This document shows positions 36,076 through 42,888 of a stretch of DNA of 64,000 bases, piece after piece (the first letter of the stretch is position 1; the number at the start of each line of letters is the position of its first letter). The DNA comes from VRUE01 sp963699225 (GTDB taxonomy: Bacteria > Actinomycetota > Thermoleophilia > Solirubrobacterales > 70-9): NCBI GenBank assembly GCA_963699225.1, contig OY969423.1:2356001-2420000 (forward strand). The letters run 5' to 3'. Made by a program: the position numbers and the translations under genes. Below the pieces are notes generated by a model. It saw nothing but the letters and a program-made list of their open reading frames with translations. It was not told where the DNA came from and did not search any database.

Positions 36076-36916
36076 GTGCCGGGGGGATCGGGCTCACCAT
36101 CAAGCGCCGCCGCCCAGGCGCAGGGTTCCTCCTCGACTTCCTCTCCCCGCAGCGCCACCGCCTCCAATACCCCCACCGCCTCGGCCTCGGACACGATCCA
36201 GCGCGGCAAGGTGCGGGTCGGCGTCAACGCCTCCCTCGCCCCCACCAAGCTGCCCCGCAAGGGCACTGCCCCCGTGCACTTCTCTCTTGAAGCCAAGATC
36301 AGCGCCACCAAGGGCTCGGTACCCCCACAGCTGCAAAAGATCGAAATCGAGATCAACCGCTACGGGCGGATCGAACCCCAAGGGGTTGGCGGTCTGCGAA
36401 GCCGAACAGCTCCAGCCCGCCACCACCGAAGCCGCGCTTGAAGCCTGCGGGCCCTCGCTGGTCGGCGCCGGCCAGTTCGGGGCCAAGGTCTTGATCTCCC
36501 AGCAGTCCCCCTTCCCCTCCAACGGCAAGGTCTATGCCTTCAACGGCACCTGGAAGGGACACCCGGCGATCCTCGCCCACGTCTACGGCACCAAGCCGGT
36601 CCCGACCTCAGCCACGATCCCCTTTGTGATCGGCAAGGCCAAGGGCTCCACCTACGGCACCTACGGCACCTACGGCACCAAGCTGACCGCCTCCCTGCCC
36701 CAGGTCACCTCCAAGTGGGGTTACGTCACCGCAATCTCGATGAAGCTCGGCAAGAGCTTCTCCTCGCACGGCAAGCGCCGCAGCTTCCTCTCTGCCGGCT
36801 GCCCGGCTCCCAAGGGGCTGCCCGGGGCCACCTTCCCGCTCTCGCGCACCAGCTTTGCCTTCGAAGGGGGCAAGAGAGTGAGCCAGGTGCTGCAGAGGAG
36901 CTGTGTGGCGGGGTAG
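36076..36916 (+). pseudogene. Frameshifted secreted-protein relic
   Basis: A beta-rich secreted-type protein split between two frames. The first part reads SSAAAQAQGSSS, then IQRGKVRVGVNASLAP to INRYGRIEPQG. The continuation LAVCEAEQLQPATTEAALEA runs in the next frame to 36916. One extra G in the GGGG run at 36382-36385 accounts for the shift. The 5' end also lacks a signal peptide: the visible segment starts inside what looks like the end of one (SSAAAQAQ), right after the upstream stop. A 9-nt unit TACGGCACC is tandemly repeated three times near 36655-36681 (Thr-Tyr-Gly repeats). Confidence 0.6.
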
Positions 36917-37045
36917 GGGGGTTGTCGTGCGCGCGGACTTGAGCGCGACGCTTAACGGTCCCCTAAGCTGCCGAATCCCTGGGCACCGGCGTGTGTTTGG
37001 GAGACTGAGAAGCCTGGGAAATTGGGAACGAGAGAAAGGTATCTG

Positions 37046-37534
37046 GTGGGGAAGAAGATCTTTGCCGCGCTGAGCACCGTCGTCATGACCCTCGCGATGG
37101 TGGCCGCGCCATTCGCCGAGGCGGCCGAAGTAACGCGCGAAAGCTACAAAGAAGCGGTCGAGCCGATCTGCAAGACCAACACGGAAGCCAACGAAAAGAT
37201 CCTCAAGGGCGTCCGTCAGAAGGTTCAGGCGGGCAAGCTCAAGCAGGCGGCGCCGCAGTTCGAAAAGGCCGGCAAGGCCCTGCACAGGGCGATTCTGCAG
37301 CTCAAGGCCGTGGCTCAGCCCCCTGCCGATGAAGCCAGGCTCGCCAAGTGGCTCAAGTACGTCGGCGAAGAGGAAAAGCTCTTCCTCGAAGGCGCCAAGA
37401 AACTCAAGGCGAACGACAAGGTCGGTCTGCAGAAGGTCGTGGTCAAGCTGAACCACAACGCGACCCAGGCCAACAACCAGGTCATTCCGTTCGAATTCAG
37501 GTACTGCCGCTTCGAACCCTCGAAGTTCACCTGA
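37046..37534 (+). CDS. Small secreted helical protein
   Basis: About 162 aa from GTG 37046, chosen for the upstream GAAAGG; an alternative TTG lies at 37022. Signal peptide (FAALSTVVMTLAMVAAPFAEA) followed by a Lys/Glu-rich all-helical domain with two Cys (EPICKTN and the C-terminal FRYCRFEP), probably disulphide-linked. Family not recognised. Position at the end of the secreted-protein cluster and GAA-biased Glu codons tie it to that group. Confidence 0.75.
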   Translation: MGKKIFAALSTVVMTLAMVAAPFAEAAEVTRESYKEAVEPICKTNTEANEKILKGVRQKVQAGKLKQAAPQFEKAGKALHRAILQLKAVAQPPADEARLAKWLKYVGEEEKLFLEGAKKLKANDKVGLQKVVVKLNHNATQANNQVIPFEFRYCRFEPSKFT

Positions 37535-37567
37535 TCCAGGCTTGACGATCGACTGTGACGGCGGCGG

Positions 37568-38437
37568 CTAGCCCGTCGCCGTCGCGGCGATCTGTTCGGC
37601 GATCCACGGGTAGATCCGGTCTATCCGCGTGAAGATGTCGGGCAGGTGCGTGTCGCAGTCCGCTGCGCCCAGGCTCGTGATCCCGATCTGCACCGGCGTC
37701 CCGTCTTCGCGAAAGGCCAGCGCCGGACCGCCGCTGTCGCCGTGGCAGGTGCCGATCGAGAAGCCCGGCGGTGTGATCGTGCAGAGCTGTGAGGAGTAGT
37801 TGAAGAAGGGGTAGTAGGCGCGCGCGTGATTGGCGCAGTAGAGCCGTTCCTGCACGAAGGTGGCGCCGCGCCTCAGAACCGGCGTCCGTTTCAGCTTTCG
37901 CAGCGTGCCGCTGAGGCCCCAGCCGGCGATATAGGTCGGCGTGTTGGGCGCGAGCAGCGCCGCATCGGTCGGCCCGGCGAGGGCGACGGGTGGGACGGTG
38001 GTCGGAGTCGCCAGCACCAGCAGCCCGGCGTCGCCGTGGACCTTGAAGCGGTTGAAGGTTGGGTAGATGATCGTCCGGCTCACCTTCGAGACCTGTCGCA
38101 GGGTCGCGTCGCGGATGTCGGAGCTGCCGGTGACGACGACGTACTGGGCGGGCGGGGTCTTCTTGCCCGTTTCGATGTCCTCGACGCAGTGCCCAGCCGT
38201 GAGGATCAGGTTGGGCGCGATCACCGTTCCGGAGCAGCTGAAGCCTTCTCCTTTGGCGTCGGCGGCGAGAATGAAGGCCGCCCACGGCCATTCTTCGCTC
38301 AGGGCGGTGCTGCCGCCGACGATCGAGGCGGTCGCGCCCGGCGACGCCATGGCCGCTCCAGCCAGGGCAAGCGAGGCCAGCAGCGCGCCAAGCGCCCCGC
38401 AGGCAACCCGCAATCCAGGCATCCGAACTCGCGTCAT
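37568..38437 (-). CDS. Secreted trypsin-like serine protease (S1)
   Basis: 289 aa. Signal peptide (ALLASLALAGAAMAS), short propeptide, mature start near IVGGSTALSEEWPWAAF. Catalytic residues in order: His in LTAGHC, Asp in GDAGLLVL, Ser in CHGDSGGPAL. The Asp six residues before the Ser (in GTCHGDSGG the S1-pocket position is less clear) leaves the specificity uncertain. Convergent with the secreted helical protein, 33-bp gap. Confidence 0.9.
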   Translation of the reverse strand: MTRVRMPGLRVACGALGALLASLALAGAAMASPGATASIVGGSTALSEEWPWAAFILAADAKGEGFSCSGTVIAPNLILTAGHCVEDIETGKKTPPAQYVVVTGSSDIRDATLRQVSKVSRTIIYPTFNRFKVHGDAGLLVLATPTTVPPVALAGPTDAALLAPNTPTYIAGWGLSGTLRKLKRTPVLRRGATFVQERLYCANHARAYYPFFNYSSQLCTITPPGFSIGTCHGDSGGPALAFREDGTPVQIGITSLGAADCDTHLPDIFTRIDRIYPWIAEQIAATATG

Positions 38438-38524
38438 CGATCCTCTATCGGCAGCTTCACCAAAATCGGTAACCCCAAATCACCCTTCGTGGAGCGCCCG
38501 CGACCCACTAAGATCGAGCGTCCC

Positions 38525-38597
38525 GCCCAGGTAGCTCAGTTGGTAGAGCACATCCATGGTAAGGATGGGGTCACGAGTTCGAGTCTCGTCCTGGGCT
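38525..38597 (+). tRNA. tRNA-Thr (GGT)
   Basis: 73 nt. Acceptor GCCCAGG pairs with CCTGGGC, discriminator T. Anticodon stem CATCC/GGATG with loop ATGGTAA gives anticodon GGT. T-arm ACGAG-TTCGAGT-CTCGT. Confidence 0.95.
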
Positions 38598-38674
38598 TCT
38601 CGCTCTGCAGCGCCTGAATCAGGCGTCCTTCTTGGCCAATCGTCAACCTTTCTCGACCGTTAGGCTGCCGCTTC

Positions 38675-39817
38675 GTGGACTTCGCCCTGACGGACGAGCA
38701 AGAGGACTTCATCGACGCGATCCAGCGCTACTGCGACCACGAGTGCGGTACGCCGGATCAGCGCGAGCGCCTCACCGAGGGCTACACCGACCACCACAAC
38801 TTTCAGATCTACAAAGAGATGGCCGAGCTCGGCTGGCTCGGCCTGACGATTCCCGAGGAGTACGGCGGCTCCGGCGGCACGATGCTGGACGCCTGCATCT
38901 TCATGGAGGAGACCTCGCGTGCCCTCGCCCCGATCGGCGGCTACGCGACGACCTTGATCGTCGCCGGCGCCACCAACCGCTTCGGCACCGAGGAGCAGAA
39001 GCACGAGATTCTCGGCGGCATCGCCGGCGGCGCGGTCGAGGCGATCGCGATGACCGAGCCCGAGGCCGGCTCCGACGTCGGCTCGCTCAGCACCTTCGCT
39101 GAGAGCGTCGACGACGGCTTCGTGCTCAACGGCCAGAAGGTCTTCTGCTCTAACGCCCACATCGCCGACCACATCCTCATCGTCTGCCGCACAACGCGTT
39201 CGGCGTCCAAGCATGAGGGACTGACGATGATCTGGCTGCCGCGCGAGGCCGATGGGCTGGAGATCGTCCCGATCGACACGATGGGCGGTCGTGACACCAA
39301 CCACCTCTACCTGACCGACGTCGCCGCTCCCTCCAGCGCCGTTCTCGGCCAGGTCGACCAGGCTTGGACGCAGCTGATGGCCGGCCTCAACGTCGAGCGC
39401 CTGATCCTCGCCGCGACGATGCTCGGCATCGCCCAGCGCGTCTTCGACGACCTGATCGTCTACGTCAAGGAGCGCGAACAGTTCAACCGCCCGATCGGTT
39501 CCTTCCAGGCACTGCAGCACCGCATCGCCGACATGGCCACGGACCTCGAGGCGGCCCGTCTGATGACCCGTTGGGTGGCGACGCTCGTCGACGAGGACCC
39601 CGACCGCATGCTGCCCCGCGAGGCCTCGATGGTGAAGCTCTTCGTCACCGAGACGACCAAGCGTGCCGCGCTCGAAGGCATGCAGATGATGGGCGGCTAC
39701 GGCTACGCCTCCGAGTACGACATGGAGCGCCTCGTCCGCACCGCCCTCGTCTCGACCATCTACGGCGGCACTTCAGAGATTCAGCGCAATATCATCGCCA
39801 AGACATTCGGACTCTGA
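38675..39817 (+). CDS. Acyl-CoA dehydrogenase
   Basis: 380 aa FAD flavoprotein oxidising acyl-CoA to enoyl-CoA. N-terminal helical MDFALTDEQEDF, FAD/substrate segment AIAMTEPEAGSDVGSL, and the C-terminal YGGTSEIQRNIIAKTFGL with the Glu region typical of the superfamily. GTG start. Substrate chain length cannot be told. Stands alone between two tRNA genes. Confidence 0.92.
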   Translation: MDFALTDEQEDFIDAIQRYCDHECGTPDQRERLTEGYTDHHNFQIYKEMAELGWLGLTIPEEYGGSGGTMLDACIFMEETSRALAPIGGYATTLIVAGATNRFGTEEQKHEILGGIAGGAVEAIAMTEPEAGSDVGSLSTFAESVDDGFVLNGQKVFCSNAHIADHILIVCRTTRSASKHEGLTMIWLPREADGLEIVPIDTMGGRDTNHLYLTDVAAPSSAVLGQVDQAWTQLMAGLNVERLILAATMLGIAQRVFDDLIVYVKEREQFNRPIGSFQALQHRIADMATDLEAARLMTRWVATLVDEDPDRMLPREASMVKLFVTETTKRAALEGMQMMGGYGYASEYDMERLVRTALVSTIYGGTSEIQRNIIAKTFGL

Positions 39818-39851
39818 GACAGGCATAATCCGCTCACGCAGGGATGCGTGA

Positions 39852-39947
39852 GCGCCCGTAGCTCAGTGGTCAACGGGGTTTTAACGAGCCCCAAAGAGCG
39901 CCGGTCTTTCAAGCCGGAGGTCGAGAGTTCGATTCTCTCCGGGCGCA
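39852..39947 (+). tRNA. tRNA-Glu (TTC) with enlarged D-loop; island insertion site
   Basis: 96 nt instead of about 72. Acceptor GCGCCCG pairs with CGGGCGC, discriminator A. Anticodon stem CCGGT/GCCGG, loop CTTTCAA, anticodon TTC. T-arm GAGAG-TTCGATT-CTCTC. The D-stem GCTC/GAGC is normal, but the D-loop is 31 nt. A 24-nt insert at 39871-39894 contains a potential GGGGTT/AGCCCC hairpin. Everything else is canonical. Bases 39913-39938 recur exactly at 55437-55462. Confidence 0.8.
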
Positions 39948-40066
39948 TTTCGTTGCTTTCCCCGCGATGCCGTTCTATGCCCGGTGCAGAGCCAATTGCG
40001 CCGGCTCCTCTCGAATCGCCGTTCCTCGCGTCTCCCTGGCGTTCCGGGCCGTTCCTGGCGGTCTTA

Positions 40067-40085
40067 GTCTCATTCTTGTCTCATT
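40067..40085 (+). repeat. Phased direct repeat GTCTCATT, possible integrase arm sites
   Basis: GTCTCATT at 40067-40074 and again at 40078-40085, 11 bp apart (one helical turn), just inside the left end of the island. A third copy is at 51733-51740, about 50 bp before an internal tRNA scar. The spacing suits arm-type binding sites of a tyrosine integrase; inference only. Nothing else is seen in 39948-40123. Confidence 0.3.
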
Positions 40086-40123
40086 TCGGCGGCGTCGCGA
40101 CGGCCCAATAGGCTCCGCTGCGG

Positions 40124-40330
40124 ATGGCAGACCAAGCACGGCAGAAGGCTCTTTCGGATGTGCGCCGTGCCCAGGCCAAATTCGAGGGTGCCCAGAGCAA
40201 GGCCGAGGCGGCACGCAAGGCTCGACGCGAAAGCTTTGAGCGGGCGCGCAAGGCCGGATTGACGTTGCGGGAAATCGGCGAGGCAGCCGACCTGCACTGG
40301 TCGCGAGTGGGGGAAGTCCTCAAGAAATAG
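40124..40330 (+). CDS. Small helix-turn-helix protein
   Basis: 68 aa. An Arg/Ala-rich helix (residues 1-42) leads into a sigma-region-4-like HTH, GLTLREIGEAADLHWSRVGEVL. First gene of the island after tRNA-Glu, probably regulating excision or the downstream genes. Confidence 0.65.
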   Translation: MADQARQKALSDVRRAQAKFEGAQSKAEAARKARRESFERARKAGLTLREIGEAADLHWSRVGEVLKK

Positions 40331-40445
40331 CCACTTTGTCGGTACCTCCCGACAAAGTGCTACGCTCGCAGGCATTCGACAAAGCGGCCCCCGGCGGCGC
40401 GGTAACGCCACCGAGGGCCTGACCACAAGGAGACGATGCCTCCCC

Positions 40446-40793
40446 ATGGCTGATCAGAACCCTACGGGTAGCGGCGCGGCCGTCGCCCTCGAACTCCCCG
40501 CCGATCACATCGGCTTCCTGCGAAGCACCTTCGAGAAGGCGCGAGCCGGCGTCAAAGACGAGCTGGAGGAGTTCCCGGACCAGCTAGACCCCGAACGCCT
40601 GCAACGCGAGGAGGCCGCCTACACGCGCCTGCTGGCGGCCCTGGACGAGATGGTGATCGTCCCAGACCAAGACACGCTCGACGTGCTCGGAGACCTGGCC
40701 GGGATCATTGACGAGGGCAACGAGTACCGCCGCGTTGTCTCAGAGCATGAGGCCCTGCACGGTCTCCTCGCCAAGTTGCGTGGTGAGCGCTGA
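40446..40793 (+). CDS. Hypothetical helical protein
   Basis: 115 aa acidic, largely helical, no recognised domain. The stop overlaps the next start (TGATG), so it is coupled to the XRE-family regulator and may be its partner, for example a toxin/antitoxin-like pair. The ATG lies 9 nt after GGAGACGATGCC, a plausible ribosome site. Confidence 0.6.
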   Translation: MADQNPTGSGAAVALELPADHIGFLRSTFEKARAGVKDELEEFPDQLDPERLQREEAAYTRLLAALDEMVIVPDQDTLDVLGDLAGIIDEGNEYRRVVSEHEALHGLLAKLRGER

Positions 40794-41059
40794 TGATCGA
40801 CATAGCGGCTCACTTTGGCGACAACCTAGCTCGTGTCCGCAAGCGCGCCGATCTCTCCCAGGAAGAGCTGAGCGTCCGTGCCTCACTTCATCGCACCGAG
40901 ATCAGCCACCTTGAGCGCGGCCTTCGCGTTGCCAGGGTGGACACGCTGGTCAAGCTGCTCGGCTCGCTCGAAGTCTCAGCCGAGGAGCTTCTCGTTGGCC
41001 TGGACTGGACGCCAGGCGACGTGCGCTTCGGCTCGTTCGTGGAGCGAGATCCCCGATGA
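40793..41059 (+). CDS. XRE-family transcriptional regulator
   Basis: 88 aa with a single Cro/CI-type HTH: FGDNLARVRKRADLSQEELS, then HRTEISHLERGLRVARVDTLVKLL. Typical of regulators on integrative elements. Overlaps the preceding gene's stop. Confidence 0.85.
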   Translation: MIDIAAHFGDNLARVRKRADLSQEELSVRASLHRTEISHLERGLRVARVDTLVKLLGSLEVSAEELLVGLDWTPGDVRFGSFVERDPR

Positions 41060-41463
41060 AGGTCACATCGAGATCCAGAGACCCCCACATCCATCCGCTT
41101 CCTACAGCGACCAGGCAGCGACATCGAGGACCAGGCAGCCGACTCACCAGTCCGATCCAGGTCCATCTAGGAGGTCTCGTCCGCCGATCCAGGGATCTCC
41201 TGAGAGCCTGTCGAGCCACCACCCCCTACAGCCCGACACACTACGAACCCCTTGGTTTCATGCCTGGGCCGCAGCTTGATGATCCCAAACGTCAGGAAGG
41301 CTCCGGCGGAGTGGTGGCGACTCCGGCCGTGCCTCCGGCGGCCGATTGTGGCACGGCTCCGCCGTGCGGAGGCCGCCTGTATGGAGGCACGGCAGTACCG
41401 CCGACCTTCGGTCTATGGCCCAACTCGTGGATCAACCCGGACCCCAGGATTGACCTATGGAGC
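41060..41463 (+). other. Gene-free, highly structured spacer
   Basis: About 400 bp without a convincing start or coding pattern; the frame is open but reads as low-complexity Pro/Arg sequence. It holds the three-level hairpin at 41326-41393. It may be the leader or operator region of the xis-int genes. Confidence 0.4.
41326..41393. repeat. Three-level nested inverted repeat upstream of xis
   Basis: Perfect arms GCCGTGCCTCC (41326-41336) and GGAGGCACGGC (41383-41393) enclose GGCGGCC/GGCCGCC, which encloses CACGG/CCGTG. The structure lies 70 bp upstream of the excisionase-like gene. It could block or time expression of xis-int, or be a remnant of a small repeat element. Confidence 0.5.
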
Positions 41464-41706
41464 ATGAAGCGAAATCAACCGACAGATTCGGGGCTGTCTT
41501 TTGACATAAGGGGCATGCAGAGGAACGCCCCGCCGGTCGCTTTCTTCACAGAGCGAACTCTCGCCGCCTACCTGGCCGTCTCTGACCGCACGATCCGCAA
41601 CTGGATCAGAAGAGGAGAGCTGCCCTCCTACAAGCTCGGAGCCGCAAGGCGGATCGATCCCGCAGACGTAGACGCTTTCCTCGCCCAGCGGAGGGAGATC
41701 CCATGA
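41464..41706 (+). CDS. Excisionase-like HTH_17 protein
   Basis: 80 aa from ATG 41464; a later ATG at 41515 is an alternative. MerR/excisionase-type winged HTH: FFTERTLAAYLAVSDRTIRNW, then RGELPSYKLGAARRIDPADVDAFL. The longer upstream reading frame is low-complexity and was rejected. The stop overlaps the integrase start by 4 bp. Expected to bind near the att site and direct excision. Confidence 0.75.
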   Translation: MKRNQPTDSGLSFDIRGMQRNAPPVAFFTERTLAAYLAVSDRTIRNWIRRGELPSYKLGAARRIDPADVDAFLAQRREIP

Positions 41707-42794
41707 GGCGAGAGTCGCCAGTCAAACGCCGCAATCCCTCCGGCGAGATCGTCTGGGTTGCGAGGTATACCGGCAGCGACGGCAAGTACCGAATAGCCAA
41801 GCCCCGCTGGAACCGTGGGAAGGGAACCTTCCTCCTCAAGCGCGAAGCCCAACAGGCGATCGACGAGGCCTACGGGCTCTCCGATCGCCCCGACACCCTG
41901 GGCGAGTACTTCGCCACCTGGCCGACTCACCACCCGCGCTCAGAGCGGACCAACGAGACCAACGAGCACCGGATCGGCCGCGTCCTCGAGGTCCAGGTAG
42001 AGGGCATCCCGCTGAAGCAATGGCCAATGCGCGAGCTGCGCCGCCGCCATGCCCTCGCCCTGGTCGACCACATGCTGAGGGTCCAAGGCAGAGCGACCAC
42101 CGGAGTCGTCGGCATCCTGCGATCCCTCTCGGCCATGGCCGAGGACGCGATCACCGATGAAGTCGCTGACCTCAACCCCTTCAAGGGAGTGCGGGTCCGG
42201 GCTAACGATCCAAGGGCAAAGAAGAAACGCAGACCGATCCGCGTCTTCAGCTTCGAGCAGATGCACGCCTTCGCCAAAGCCGCCGGCCGCTACGAGGCGA
42301 TGGTCCGCGTCTTCACCGACACCGGCATGAGGCTGGGAGAGGTGCTGCCACTGAGACGCGAAGACTTCGACGGCGAGACGCTGAAGGTCAGAAGAACCGC
42401 CCACGAGGGCACGATCCTCGACGGCACCAAGACCGACCACGGCGAGCACGACGCGGGGAGGACCGTTCCGGTCCCGGCGACCTTGGCCTGGATGATCGAG
42501 GCCCAGATCAACCTCAACGGCGAGGACTGCGAGCTGCTCTTCACGACCCCAACCGGCCGCATGTGGCGCGAGCGCAACTTCTATCGCGACCTCTGGAAAC
42601 CGACCCAGCAAGCCTCCGGCCTAGACATCCGCCCCCACGAGTGCCGCCACTCCTACGTCACCCACCTCCGCGCCGCCGGCATCAACGACGCCGACCTGGC
42701 CGAGATCGCGGGCCATCGGGTCGAGACGATGCTGGCGCGGTATACACATCCGACAGGAAGAGATTTTATGGCGATCCGTGCGGCAATCGGCTAG
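41703..42794 (+). CDS. int: Tyrosine-type site-specific integrase
   Basis: 363 aa phage-type integrase. N-terminal strand-rich arm-binding region (KRRNPSGEIVWVARYTG), SAM-like core-binding domain about 60-160, and a catalytic domain with Arg210 (TDTGMRLGEVLPLRRED), His312 and Arg315 (PHECRHSYVTHL), His338 (AEIAGHR) and nucleophile Tyr347 (ARYTHP). All key residues are present, so it should be active. Presumably recombines at the 3' end of tRNA-Glu. Confidence 0.93.
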   Translation: MRRESPVKRRNPSGEIVWVARYTGSDGKYRIAKPRWNRGKGTFLLKREAQQAIDEAYGLSDRPDTLGEYFATWPTHHPRSERTNETNEHRIGRVLEVQVEGIPLKQWPMRELRRRHALALVDHMLRVQGRATTGVVGILRSLSAMAEDAITDEVADLNPFKGVRVRANDPRAKKKRRPIRVFSFEQMHAFAKAAGRYEAMVRVFTDTGMRLGEVLPLRREDFDGETLKVRRTAHEGTILDGTKTDHGEHDAGRTVPVPATLAWMIEAQINLNGEDCELLFTTPTGRMWRERNFYRDLWKPTQQASGLDIRPHECRHSYVTHLRAAGINDADLAEIAGHRVETMLARYTHPTGRDFMAIRAAIG

Positions 42795-42888
42795 GTACTT
42801 CTTAGGAATCCGCAAGGTATGGCAGGATGCCCCCCAGCTGTCGCCTTTGCAATTCGTGCTTATTACCGCAGTGCGAGACAGGAGATAG

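Noticed and set aside
36655..36681. Triple 9-nt tandem repeat as a CRISPR or microsatellite locus
   Set aside because: Only three direct units inside coding sequence with no spacers; it encodes Thr-Tyr-Gly repeats. No CRISPR array was seen anywhere in the window.
41056..41463. N-terminal extension of the excisionase-like frame
   Set aside because: Low-complexity Pro/Arg-rich translation and structured DNA; the compact HTH protein begins naturally at 41464.
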